64,000 nt of DNA from Candidatus Leptovillus affinis (GTDB taxonomy: Bacteria; Chloroflexota; Anaerolineae; Promineifilales; Promineifilaceae). Of this stretch, positions 1-8,363 are shown one piece after another. Each line of letters starts with the position of its first letter. Positions within the stretch are counted from its first letter, which is position 1. The position numbers were made by a program, and so were the translations under genes. The notes under the pieces are model-generated. The model searched no databases. It saw only the letters and a list, made by a program, of their open reading frames with translations, and was not told the DNA's origin. Where the stretch lies: the NCBI GenBank assembly GCA_016705235.1, contig JADIYP010000001.1, positions 310,001-374,000 of the forward strand, given 5' to 3'.

Positions 1-234
1 CAGGCTGCCGGTGGAGGCGGCGAAGTGCAGTTGGCCGGTTTTTTGATCCAGGAGCAAGATCGAAGCGGCCTCGGTATGGGTCAGCTCGGTGGAGATATCC
101 ATGACCAGAGCCAGCAGAGTATCCAGATGCAGGGTAGAACTAAGCCGGGCGCTGATTTCCAACAACCGCTGCAAACTATCGGCGCGAATGGGGGTGGGTA
201 ACGGCCGTTGCTGGCCTTGCTCACTACTTGTCAT
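1..234 (-). CDS. GAF-domain signalling protein, N-terminal part only
   Basis: Reading from an ATG at 234 toward the window start, 78 codons stay open and run off the edge, so only the N-terminus is visible. After a polar, proline-containing leader comes a helix (residues about 20-45) and then a segment with A-S-I-L-L-L-D and G-Q-L-H-F-A-A-S, the pattern of the first strands of a GAF domain. In this phylum such starts usually precede histidine kinase, cyclase or phosphatase output domains, but the output lies outside the window and cannot be named. The gene points the same way as the sirtuin upstream of it, 22 bp away. Confidence 0.6.
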   Translation of the reverse strand, partial: MTSSEQGQQRPLPTPIRADSLQRLLEISARLSSTLHLDTLLALVMDISTELTHTEAASILLLDQKTGQLHFAASTGSL

Positions 235-256
235 GTTACTGCCTCAGATTATTCCT

Positions 257-1027
257 TTACAGGCCATGCGGCGTATAACTGGCCGCCAATCGCGGCAAAA
301 TATCGACAACATCAGCGTGAATCAGCACGTCGGCTAAATAATCCAGGTGTGTCTCACTAAAATTAACGATAATCAGTTTAGCTCCGGCATACTTTGCCAG
401 CATGGGCAAATCACCAGCCGGAGCCACTTCCAAAGATGACCCGGCCACAATCATCACATCGCAGTCGCGGGCATGGCGCTTGGCCCGATTCATAATGGTC
501 ACCGGCAAAATTTCGCCAAACAAGATGATGTTGGGTTTTAAAATACCGCCGCAGGCCGGACACCGGGGGACCTGCCCATCGACCAGATAATCGGCCATCA
601 CCACTTCTGTCTGATACGTTTGCAGGCAGTGCATACAAGTGGCTTCACGCAAATGGCCGTGTACTTCGTAGATGGTTTTGGAGCCGGCTCTGGCGTGGAG
701 GGCGTCTATATTTTGCGTAATGACGGCTTTGAGTGGGCCGTGCGCTTCTAATTGCGCCAGCGCCAGATGGGCCGAATTGGGCTGGGCGGTCATGATGGTT
801 TGCAGCAGGGGATTAATCCATTCATAAAAACGCTGGGGGGTTTGTTTGAAGGCCGTCATGGTGGCCACTTCCATCGGGTCGTACCGATCCCACAGGCCCG
901 ATTCCGGGCTGCGAAAATCGGGGATGCCAGAGCGAGTGCTGATGCCAGCTCCGGTCAGGGCAACCACATGCCTGGCCTTTTGAAGAATGTCTAGCGCCTG
1001 GTTGATTTGGGATTCTAGATTGTCCAC
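257..1027 (-). CDS. cobB: NAD-dependent protein deacylase, sirtuin (CobB/Sir2 family)
   Basis: Cytoplasmic sirtuin that would remove acyl groups from lysines while consuming NAD+. At 256 residues it has the usual bacterial length. Visible signatures are G-A-G-I-S near residue 27, the T-Q-N-I-D motif, the catalytic histidine in V-H-G-H, two zinc cysteine pairs (C-M-H-C and C-P-A-C) and the G-S-S nucleotide-binding motif near the C-terminus. Translation starts at a GTG with only a weak purine-rich leader. Neighbours are signalling proteins rather than an obvious substrate such as an acyl-CoA synthetase, so the target is not suggested by context. Confidence 0.93.
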   Translation of the reverse strand: MDNLESQINQALDILQKARHVVALTGAGISTRSGIPDFRSPESGLWDRYDPMEVATMTAFKQTPQRFYEWINPLLQTIMTAQPNSAHLALAQLEAHGPLKAVITQNIDALHARAGSKTIYEVHGHLREATCMHCLQTYQTEVVMADYLVDGQVPRCPACGGILKPNIILFGEILPVTIMNRAKRHARDCDVMIVAGSSLEVAPAGDLPMLAKYAGAKLIIVNFSETHLDYLADVLIHADVVDILPRLAASYTPHGL

Positions 1028-1083
1028 GTCACTTTCTCTCTGTCTGCGGCTCCACAGGCGTGGCGTCTGGGCGTCGGCGGTAT

Positions 1084-2283
1084 TTAGGAATAGACAAGCT
1101 GCTGGGCAAGTTGGCGCAGGTATGCGCCAGACTGCGTTTGCGCGCTGAGGTAGACGAGGGGTTGGGCCTTGTTTACGGCGCGAGTCATTTCGGCGGGCGG
1201 GATGGTGATGATAGCCAATAGAGGATGCCCCAGAAAGCCTTCAACGGCCGTGCGCGGCAGCTGCATCCCGTCTTGCCCAAAATCAACCATCACCGCATCG
1301 ATCGCGACATGCGGAAACACAACACTCTTCAGGTGATTGATCAACTGTCGGGCGGCGGACAAGGCCACACGTTCCGGGCGCAGACAGACAACAATACGAT
1401 CTGCCTGTTCCAGAACCGGTCGAGTCATTTCATTCATATCCGTGCCTAAATCAACAACAATTATTTTGCTGATCTGCGCCAGGGTGGTGAGCAGAACGGC
1501 CGTTTGCTGCTCAGACAGGCGCGGAAAGCGGTGGGCCTGGTTTATCTGGCTCAACAGCAGCCGTAAATGTTGGCTGTAAGACAGCAAATAATCTGTCACC
1601 TGGTCAGCGATTTCGGCGGCAGGCATGGTGGCCAGAGTATTCAGCGCGCCGGCATTCTTTTGATTGAGGTAGAGGCCAATGTGCCCCTGCACCATGTCCA
1701 GGTCCACCAGGGTGGTCGGGTAGCCCATGCTGGCGTACACGGCCGCCAGATTGATGGCCACGGTGGTAACGCCAACGCCGCCACGCGCGCCCATCACGGC
1801 GATGGTCTGCGCTGCCGTCGATTTGGCTGGCGAGGCATCCAGAAATGTGGGAGCGTCCGAGACTTCATGAAGTTGGGTTTCTTCGCGGGGAGACGTTTCT
1901 GGCAGGGGGCCATAAGCGGTTTCCAGCATGGTTTTTACGCGGTCTACCAGTTCAGCGGGTTCGGTGGGTTTGTTTAAATAATCGTCGGCGCCGGCGTTGA
2001 AGACAGAAAGTTTTTGCTGCGGATCGTCGACGGCCGTAAACATGATGATGGGAACCTTGGCCATTTCCGGCCGCTGGCGCAGCCGCTGGCAGGTTTCCAG
2101 CCCATCCATTACCGGCATCATAAAATCCAACAAGATAAGGGCTGGCTTTTCTTGCTCGGCCAATTTCAGGCCCTCCAGGCCGTTCACTGCGGCCACAACC
2201 TGATAGCCTTGCTGTTCCAACACGCGCCCAATAATACTTCGTGTTTCTGGATGATCGTCGATGATGAGCAACTTAAAAGTCAT
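1084..2283 (-). CDS. Response regulator receiver fused to CpaE/TadZ-like ATPase
   Basis: The first about 120 residues form a receiver domain with the acidic pair near 9-10, phospho-acceptor Asp53 (L-L-D-F-M-M-P) and a conserved Lys in N-K-P. After a Ser/Thr/Pro-rich linker, residues about 160-399 form a ParA/MinD-superfamily ATPase with a deviant Walker A, G-G-V-G-V-T-T, lacking the usual lysine, as is typical of CpaE/TadZ proteins that place Flp/Tad pilus machines at the pole. No tad/cpa pilus gene is present in this window, so it acts either with a distant Tad locus or in another localisation system. The start ATG lacks a strong ribosome binding site. Confidence 0.82.
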   Translation of the reverse strand: MTFKLLIIDDHPETRSIIGRVLEQQGYQVVAAVNGLEGLKLAEQEKPALILLDFMMPVMDGLETCQRLRQRPEMAKVPIIMFTAVDDPQQKLSVFNAGADDYLNKPTEPAELVDRVKTMLETAYGPLPETSPREETQLHEVSDAPTFLDASPAKSTAAQTIAVMGARGGVGVTTVAINLAAVYASMGYPTTLVDLDMVQGHIGLYLNQKNAGALNTLATMPAAEIADQVTDYLLSYSQHLRLLLSQINQAHRFPRLSEQQTAVLLTTLAQISKIIVVDLGTDMNEMTRPVLEQADRIVVCLRPERVALSAARQLINHLKSVVFPHVAIDAVMVDFGQDGMQLPRTAVEGFLGHPLLAIITIPPAEMTRAVNKAQPLVYLSAQTQSGAYLRQLAQQLVYS

Positions 2284-2310
2284 GGGTGTTTTGTATGTGC
2301 ACGGCCGTCC

Positions 2311-3078
2311 TTAAACGGGCGGCCAGGGATAATGGCGTCCTGGGCCGGGATAATGAAATACGCCTGCGGCAATCAATGCCTGCGTACGCTCGCGCAAGGC
2401 GGCAACTTCGCGTTTTGTTAATAACTGCGCCAACTGCGTGCTCAGGTCATTCTGGTTGGCGCTAAGACGATCATCAAACGCCTGGACTGCCTCACGGAGT
2501 TCATCTGGAATAGACTGGCCGGCAAATTCCCAGATCACGGTGCGTAGTTTAGGATCGACATGAAAGGCAATGCCGTGATCAATCGTCCACAGCCGGTTGC
2601 TGCCATCTGGATTGCCGCCGTCTTGCAGCAAGACGTGGCCGCTTTTGCGGTCGGCGTTGTTGATAATTATGTCAAAGAGGACGATTTTTTGTAGCTGTGA
2701 CCAGTAGGCGGGGTCGCCCTCAAACGTCAGGTAATGGCTTTCCGGGTCATGCGGGATAAACAACTGAACGGAGCCGATGCCGTGTGGCCCTTCGCGCAAG
2801 ATTGTGGGGGGCACCAGGTCCCAGCCCAGAGCGCTGCTGGTTAGGTAGGCTGCCCGTTCGCGGGAGCAGAGTGTGCCGCGGGCAAAATCCCATAACGGCC
2901 GTTCCCCCTTACGAGGTTTATAAACTGCTTCGATGGTTTGCGTTTGCCCATCAGCCCGCTGGCCGCAAATTTGCACCAAAAAAGTATAATTGGAACTCCA
3001 GGGTAGAAGTCCCTCCACTTCCAATGTGCCAGCTTCTAGGAGTTGTAACACATCCACTGGCGACATAGTGTCGGCCAT
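2311..3078 (-). CDS. SCO1664-family PI3K/PI4K-like kinase-fold protein
   Basis: About 255 residues. Recognised by the opening E-V-E-G-L-L-P-W, the Y-K-P-x-x-G-E-R-P-L-W-D block, the catalytic-loop-like N-N-A-D-R-K-x-x-H, the D-H-G-I-A-F-H motif and the terminal P-G-R-x-x-P-W-P-P-V, all characteristic of the SCO1664 (TIGR03843) family, which has a phosphatidylinositol-kinase-like fold; its substrate is unknown. I place the start at the ATG at 3078, one base after the DUF3090 stop, rather than at an upstream ATG that would overlap DUF3090 by 41 bp. It is the last gene of a three-gene unit with DUF3090 and a histidine phosphatase, the same order as in Actinobacteria. Confidence 0.85.
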   Translation of the reverse strand: MADTMSPVDVLQLLEAGTLEVEGLLPWSSNYTFLVQICGQRADGQTQTIEAVYKPRKGERPLWDFARGTLCSRERAAYLTSSALGWDLVPPTILREGPHGIGSVQLFIPHDPESHYLTFEGDPAYWSQLQKIVLFDIIINNADRKSGHVLLQDGGNPDGSNRLWTIDHGIAFHVDPKLRTVIWEFAGQSIPDELREAVQAFDDRLSANQNDLSTQLAQLLTKREVAALRERTQALIAAGVFHYPGPGRHYPWPPV

Positions 3079-3079
3079 A

Positions 3080-3595
3080 TTAGTGAATATGCCCGTTCCG
3101 ATTCGGGCAGAAATGACCATCGGCGTCTATCGGCCGACCACAGTTGCCGCAAATCGGCCGACCAGCCTTTACCACGCTCTGGGTGTGCCGAATGAGCGCC
3201 TGAATCTGCGTCCGAGAAGCCCAAAAGCTGACAACATTGGGTTCTTCTTCCTCTTCGACCAATTCGTAAGCCACCAAAACAATTTGGTCGCTCTCTTCGT
3301 TATAACCCAACCCCATGTGCCCCACGCGGAACAGGGATTCTAGCGGCTGGCGCAAGCGCAAATCCGTCCAGATCGAATCTTGAGGATCGTGAGATTCCAG
3401 CGGGTGTTTTTGGCTTAGTTCAGTTAGCAACGATTCAAAGCTGCTGGTTAACATGGATGCCTGCTCTTTTTCGATGACCAGGGTTACGATTTGCGTTCCC
3501 TGGCCGCCTTGCAGGTAAAAGGTGCGTTGTCCCGGTTCGCCCATTGTCCCGACGGTAAGGTGATGGACCGGGTTTAATTCAATATGATGAGCCAT
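3080..3595 (-). CDS. DUF3090 family protein (TIGR03847)
   Basis: 171 residues with the family hallmarks: an early G-x-x-G-x-R-x-F-Y-L-Q segment, a central acidic run (E-E-E-E-x-x-V-V-S-F-W) and a C-terminal zinc-binding-looking tail, C-G-N-C-G-R-P-I-D followed by H-F-C-P-N-R-N-G-H. Function is unknown. It lies two bases after the phosphatase stop and one base before the SCO1664 kinase-like start, so the three are almost certainly co-translated. As I recall the family descriptions, the same trio sits together beside the mycothiol ligase gene in Actinobacteria; no mycothiol gene is visible here. Confidence 0.88.
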   Translation of the reverse strand: MAHHIELNPVHHLTVGTMGEPGQRTFYLQGGQGTQIVTLVIEKEQASMLTSSFESLLTELSQKHPLESHDPQDSIWTDLRLRQPLESLFRVGHMGLGYNEESDQIVLVAYELVEEEEEPNVVSFWASRTQIQALIRHTQSVVKAGRPICGNCGRPIDADGHFCPNRNGHIH

Positions 3596-3597
3596 GA

Positions 3598-4290
3598 TTA
3601 AGCCTCTTTTACTCCATCTTGTGCCTGATTGGTGGTGGCGGTGTCGTTTAGCTCAGCAGGTGGCGGCGATTTTGCTGCTTCTGGCGCCTGCAAGGGGCCG
3701 GTGTCATTCAGGCGCACCACGCGCACAAACCCATTGGGCATGAGCGCAAGGATGCTGGCTGATGCTGGCGCGATGTCGATGCGCTGAAATAAATCAATGT
3801 GTGTTCCCAGGTAGTGGGCCAAAACCAGTTTAATGACATCGGCGTGGGAAACAACCACAATGGTATCTTTTTCGTGGTGGCGGCACAGGTTTTCCAGGGC
3901 CTGAATGGCTCGGAATTGGACTTCGCGCAGGGCTTCGCCTTCGGGGAAACGAAAGCGGCTGGGGTAATGTTGGACGGCGTGCCAGGCGGGCAGTTTGGCG
4001 AGTTTTTTTATTTTTTTGCCTTCCCATTTGCCATAACGGACTTCGCCAACTTCGGGGAGTTCGATGATTTCGAGTTGATGGGGTTGAGCGATGGGCACGG
4101 CCGTTTCCACGCATCGGGTTACGGGACTGCTGTACACCGCTTGAATGGGTAAAACCGACAGGCGTTGGGCGGCATTCTGGGCCTGGAGACGGCCGTTCTC
4201 ATTCAAATGAACGCCCGGAATCCAACCGGCTAATCTTTTCTTTTTTACCCAATCGTTTTCACCGTGACGGACGAGAATAATGGTTGTCAT
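3598..4290 (-). CDS. Histidine phosphatase, MSMEG_4193-type phosphomutase-like
   Basis: 230 residues. The N-terminal V-R-H-G-E motif supplies the catalytic phosphohistidine, with the second histidine in V-V-V-S-H-A-D. Arg and Glu residues of the phosphoglycerate-mutase-like fold are in place (S-S-P-V-T-R-C-V-E-T-A). The C-terminal about 35 residues are a low-complexity Ala/Pro/Thr tail. First gene of the unit with DUF3090 and the SCO1664 protein, so it probably dephosphorylates the same unknown metabolite that the kinase-like partner handles; that link is inference from gene order only. It sits 93 bp downstream of mrdA and may be read through from the cell-shape operon. Confidence 0.87.
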   Translation of the reverse strand: MTTIILVRHGENDWVKKKRLAGWIPGVHLNENGRLQAQNAAQRLSVLPIQAVYSSPVTRCVETAVPIAQPHQLEIIELPEVGEVRYGKWEGKKIKKLAKLPAWHAVQHYPSRFRFPEGEALREVQFRAIQALENLCRHHEKDTIVVVSHADVIKLVLAHYLGTHIDLFQRIDIAPASASILALMPNGFVRVVRLNDTGPLQAPEAAKSPPPAELNDTATTNQAQDGVKEA

Positions 4291-4383
4291 ATTTCAATGA
4301 TAACACATTTAGAAAACCAACGGTAAGCGCGGTGATAAATGCAAAACTGACCTGAAAAACGAAGATCACATGCAATTTTTAGG

Positions 4384-6900
4384 CTAAGGCGCAGGCGACT
4401 CCGGCGCTGAAACTTCTGGAACCACCGCTTCCGGCGTGTTCACCGGCTGGGGTAAAATTGTTTCATCGCCCGTGTCTTCGGGTTCTGGCGCAAAGGATGT
4501 TGGCTCCACAATCGGCACAAAATAGCGGGCCGCATCCTGGATAAACGTATTGCACGCCCGATTCTCATCGCGCATTGCTTCCTGCCACTGCGTCTGCGTC
4601 AACCCATCCGCATACTGCGCCACGCCAAAATAGGCGGCCATCACATGGCATACCACCGGCGCGGCCCACTGCGATCCTTCGCCGCCGTTAAAAATAAAGG
4701 CCATCACGGCGATCTCCGGGTTTTCGTAAGGCGCATACCCCACATAAAAAGCATGAGTCGGCTGAATGGCTCGCTCCTCAAATCGACACCACCCCCGCTT
4801 AATGGCGATATTGTCGCAATACTCAGAGGTTCCTGTCTTACCGGCCGTGGGAATACCAAAATCGTCCAGCCATTTTACATAAGTTGTGGCCGTCCCAATC
4901 GGCCGTCCTTCGGCATCCACGGAATTTACCCGGTGCATCCCTTCGGCCACAACTTGAATATACTCCCGATCCACAGCCAGCGAATCGACCACTTCCGGCT
5001 GAAAAATGTAATTGCCCTCGGCATCAAAGCGAATGTTGATCGAGGGGTCGTCCAGCGGATTGCCAGCGGCGTCCTCCAGAATTGTTTCCCCATTTTCGCC
5101 TGGATGCGCGCGGGCGATAATCTGGCTGTTATCATCTACAATAACCACATTCCCATTTTCATCGGTCATATGATGGATGATGGTTGGCCGGTAGAGGAAC
5201 CCGCCGTTGGCAATGACGGCGGCCATTTGCGCCACTTGCAGGGGCGTAGCGGTCATAAACCCCTGGCCAATACCCAAGTTGTAATCATCGCCGGTGGACC
5301 ATGGCTCGCCGTAGGTTTGGGCTTTCCAGTTTCGTGAGGGCGGCAGATTACCGGCCGCTTCCAGCGGCAGTTCTATTCCTTGCACGCGACCAAAGCCAAA
5401 CTGACGGCCGTATTTAGCAATCCGATCCACCGTCAACCCCTCCACATACTCGCCATCCTGGTCAAACCCCCCACTAATTTTATAAAAATACACATCACAA
5501 GAGTTGGCAATGCCCAAGATCATATTCATCAAGCCATGCCCTTCTCTGTTCCAACACACAAAAATTTGCGAACGGCCGGGATCATTCGGCGCAAACCGGT
5601 TTGGAATTTCGATTTGGCCTGGGTCTTGCAACAGGCGCGAGGGAGATACAACCCCTTCTTGCAGCGCGCCGGCCGCCGGCACAATTTTAAACGTAGAACC
5701 AGGCGGATACGTCCCGCTAATGGCATGATTCACCAGAGGCGTGTAATCGTTGCGCGCCAACCCCAGATAATAATCCACCGGAACTCCTGTCGCGAACCGG
5801 TTGTTATCAAAGCTGGGAAAATTAACCATCGCCAATACTTCGCCTGTTTGCGGATTAAGGGCTACAACCACCCCTTGCTCAATTTCAGCAAAGGAACGCT
5901 GCCCGGTGATCGAATCAATACGCACCGTTTCGGCGTCAGCCTCCATATATTGCTTCAAAATCTCGGCTGCCTGACGCTGCAATTCCAGATCAAGTGTCAG
6001 ATGTAGGTTCAACCCGGCCTGCGGCTCCTCCGCCACGCCCAACTGCCGCACTTCCCGCCCAGTCCAATCCTGTTCAATCTGGCGCTGACCTTTATTGCCG
6101 GCCAACTCAATCTCCATTGACGATTCCAGGCCCGACCACCCCACACGATCATCCCGCTCGTAACCAAACTGATCGATCCAACCCTGATTGGGGATGGGTC
6201 CCATAAAGCCGATAATGTGCGAGGTGAGTTCGTCAGAGGGGTAGTAACGCAGTGGATTTTGCAGGACGCGCACGCCGGGCAAAAATATGCTTTCCTGTTC
6301 GATGGTATAGGCCAGCGTTACCGGCACGTTGGCGGCAATTGTGGCCGGCAAATATTGGGCAAAACTGTTTTCTCGCCAGATAGCTTCGATGCTGTTGGGC
6401 AGTTGCTCCACAATGCCCGCCTGGTCTAGCGTCTCTTGCACATTGGCGCCATAGATGTTGGCGAGGCGGGTATAGGTATTCACCAACTCAGGATTGGCCG
6501 ATTCGATGAGGGTTTGCTGTTGTAATGTGTTGGTCACCGGGACGCCGGTGAGCAAAGAAAGCCGGGCAAAGACGGCTTCTCTTTCGGCCGGATCGTCGGG
6601 CAAAAAGGCGGGGGTGATGGTGACGTTATAACTGGGCTGATTGATGGCTAATAAATCGCCATGACGGTCAAAAATTACACCGCGGGGGGCGTCGGTTTGG
6701 AGGATGGCGAGCTGATTGTCTTGCGCCAGCGTTTGCAGGTCTGGGCCGCGATATTTTTGCAGCCAGTAGACGCGGTAAAGCAGCAAACTAAGAATAATGA
6801 CAACGAGGGCGCGCAGGAAATATAGCCGGCCGCGCAGCCCTACATCTTCTTTTTCTTGTTCTTCTAGTTCTTCTACACGTTCCCAACCCATGCGAGACAT
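4384..6900 (-). CDS. mrdA: Penicillin-binding protein 2, cell-elongation transpeptidase
   Basis: 838-residue class B penicillin-binding protein that cross-links peptidoglycan in the elongation complex. There is one membrane anchor at residues about 28-47, then a PBP dimerisation domain beginning near A-P-R-G-V-I-F-D-R (71-79). The transpeptidase carries S402-x-x-K405 in P-P-G-S-T-F-K, the S-C-D triad at 467-469 (the PBP2 form of SxN) and K-T-G at 688-690. It is longer than the E. coli enzyme, with an insertion around 580-640 and a Pro/Glu-rich C-terminal tail. The start has a good GAGGT site. It follows mreD by 14 bp, the standard mreBCD-mrdA order. Confidence 0.96.
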   Translation of the reverse strand: MSRMGWERVEELEEQEKEDVGLRGRLYFLRALVVIILSLLLYRVYWLQKYRGPDLQTLAQDNQLAILQTDAPRGVIFDRHGDLLAINQPSYNVTITPAFLPDDPAEREAVFARLSLLTGVPVTNTLQQQTLIESANPELVNTYTRLANIYGANVQETLDQAGIVEQLPNSIEAIWRENSFAQYLPATIAANVPVTLAYTIEQESIFLPGVRVLQNPLRYYPSDELTSHIIGFMGPIPNQGWIDQFGYERDDRVGWSGLESSMEIELAGNKGQRQIEQDWTGREVRQLGVAEEPQAGLNLHLTLDLELQRQAAEILKQYMEADAETVRIDSITGQRSFAEIEQGVVVALNPQTGEVLAMVNFPSFDNNRFATGVPVDYYLGLARNDYTPLVNHAISGTYPPGSTFKIVPAAGALQEGVVSPSRLLQDPGQIEIPNRFAPNDPGRSQIFVCWNREGHGLMNMILGIANSCDVYFYKISGGFDQDGEYVEGLTVDRIAKYGRQFGFGRVQGIELPLEAAGNLPPSRNWKAQTYGEPWSTGDDYNLGIGQGFMTATPLQVAQMAAVIANGGFLYRPTIIHHMTDENGNVVIVDDNSQIIARAHPGENGETILEDAAGNPLDDPSINIRFDAEGNYIFQPEVVDSLAVDREYIQVVAEGMHRVNSVDAEGRPIGTATTYVKWLDDFGIPTAGKTGTSEYCDNIAIKRGWCRFEERAIQPTHAFYVGYAPYENPEIAVMAFIFNGGEGSQWAAPVVCHVMAAYFGVAQYADGLTQTQWQEAMRDENRACNTFIQDAARYFVPIVEPTSFAPEPEDTGDETILPQPVNTPEAVVPEVSAPESPAP

Positions 6901-6914
6901 AGTGAGTTACCTCG

Positions 6915-7415
6915 TTAAAATTCGACTCGGCGGGGGAATGCCCAACGATCTATGGTGTAGATGAGCCAATAAATGGGCAGCATAAACCCGGCGTTTAACA
7001 AAATGATGGGGGCCAGGGTTACGGCCGTTTCCGCCAACGGCAAAAATCCTAGAAGTCGCACAAAAAGCAGGTAAACGATCAAATACACAGCGCTGCCTAA
7101 GGCCGCCACGACCACCGGAATAAAAAAGCGGTTTTCCGGCAGCGCCCGCACAAGACCGGCAACAGCCAAAACGGCCGTCATATACGCCAGCGCCGTCGCG
7201 CCCAGCGGCCCAATTGAAAACAAATCCATGGCCAGACCGGCGGTAAACCCCCAGACCAGCCCCTCCTCCAGGCCGTGTAACAAGGTCCAGGATATGACCA
7301 CCAGTAAAGGCAGCAGCGGCGTCAGGCCAAGAATGGGAAAACGGGGCAGCACGGCCGTTTGCAGCACCGCCAGCAGCAGCATCAAGGGAATCGCCACATA
7401 CACCGTCGCGCGCAT
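6915..7415 (-). CDS. mreD: Rod shape-determining protein MreD
   Basis: 166-residue integral membrane protein with about five hydrophobic segments and no soluble domain. The order is typical of MreD: an early L-Q-T-A-V-L-P-R-F motif, then G-x-x-x-G-L-A-M-D-L near residues 58-66. It works in the membrane with MreC and PBP2/RodA to direct lateral wall synthesis. Its start is two bases after the mreC stop, so translation is coupled. An overlapping open frame on the same strand (6907-7452) is compositional only and lacks family features. Confidence 0.92.
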   Translation of the reverse strand: MRATVYVAIPLMLLLAVLQTAVLPRFPILGLTPLLPLLVVISWTLLHGLEEGLVWGFTAGLAMDLFSIGPLGATALAYMTAVLAVAGLVRALPENRFFIPVVVAALGSAVYLIVYLLFVRLLGFLPLAETAVTLAPIILLNAGFMLPIYWLIYTIDRWAFPRRVEF

Positions 7416-7417
7416 GG

Positions 7418-8278
7418 TTAATTCCCCGGTGGATTGGTAAACACATCCACATTCAACGGCTGAAAGTTGGTAATCACGAAAACCATCTCCAACGCGTCAA
7501 AATCAGTCGCCGGCTGCACCAACGCCCGCTGCGACAGTTCCGCCTCGCTGCGATTTACTTCAATCACCCGGCCAATCACAATATCCGGAGGGAATTCACC
7601 GCCCAACCCGGAAGTCAGCGCCACTTCGCCTACTTCCACCTGATATTTCAGATCAATCCAATCCATCAACAGCGAACCACCTAATTCACCGCCGCGCAGC
7701 AGCCCGGTAGCCCGCGAATTGACCAGGCGGGCAGGGACAGCGCTGGCATTATCGGTAATCAGCGCCACCTGGGCGCTGCGCCCGGTGGTACGGAAAATGC
7801 GCCCCACCAAACCGCGCGCGCTTTCCACGGGCATGCCCACGCGCACGCCATCGTCCGAGCCTTTGTCGATGATGATGCTGCGAATGGCTGGGCTTGTATC
7901 TCGGCCGATAACGGAAGCTGTTTGTCGGGTATATTCAGGGGTTTGGCGGGCGCGATTAAACAGGTCTAAGAGCAGTTGGTATTCGCCCTGAATTTCGCGG
8001 AGTTGTTGATTTTCGCGTTCCAAATTATCGAGTTGGGTCTGAAGGAGAGCGATCTCTTCGCGCGCCGTTTGCAGGTCACGCGGACCAGACAGCGCCCCGG
8101 CGACTGTGTCTGCGCCGCCGGATGTGAGGGTGAGAACGGCCGTAAACGGATCACGCAACATGCCAAAAGCCGTGTCTAAATTACCGGTGGCATCCAATAT
8201 AGACAGCAAAACCGCTGTCCCCACAAGGAAAATCACCGTAATCCAACGGATCCGCTTCGGTGCATCATTAAGGTTCAT
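7418..8278 (-). CDS. mreC: Rod shape-determining protein MreC
   Basis: 286 residues: one N-terminal membrane helix (about 12-28), a coiled coil at about 70-105 rich in Leu/Glu/Gln, then the beta-barrel periplasmic region with V-I-G-R-D, I-I-I-D-K-G-S-D-D-G-V and G-x-P-V-x-x-x-x-G-L-V-G-R, which is the family signature. It bridges MreB/MreD inside to penicillin-binding proteins outside. It lies 85 bp downstream of mreB in the same direction; the gap contains only short inverted runs around GATGAGCC/GAACGATGAG. Confidence 0.94.
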   Translation of the reverse strand: MNLNDAPKRIRWITVIFLVGTAVLLSILDATGNLDTAFGMLRDPFTAVLTLTSGGADTVAGALSGPRDLQTAREEIALLQTQLDNLERENQQLREIQGEYQLLLDLFNRARQTPEYTRQTASVIGRDTSPAIRSIIIDKGSDDGVRVGMPVESARGLVGRIFRTTGRSAQVALITDNASAVPARLVNSRATGLLRGGELGGSLLMDWIDLKYQVEVGEVALTSGLGGEFPPDIVIGRVIEVNRSEAELSQRALVQPATDFDALEMVFVITNFQPLNVDVFTNPPGN

Positions 8279-8363
8279 GCTAAACGATGAGCCATGAACG
8301 ATGAGCGATCAACGACGGACTAAGGGCAACCTATCCCCTGTTCCCCGTTCCCATTCATCGTTC

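Noticed and set aside
6907..7452. 181-codon alternative frame over mreD
   Set aside because: Overlaps mreD in another frame with a Gly/Arg/His-rich translation; MreD features are in the chosen frame.
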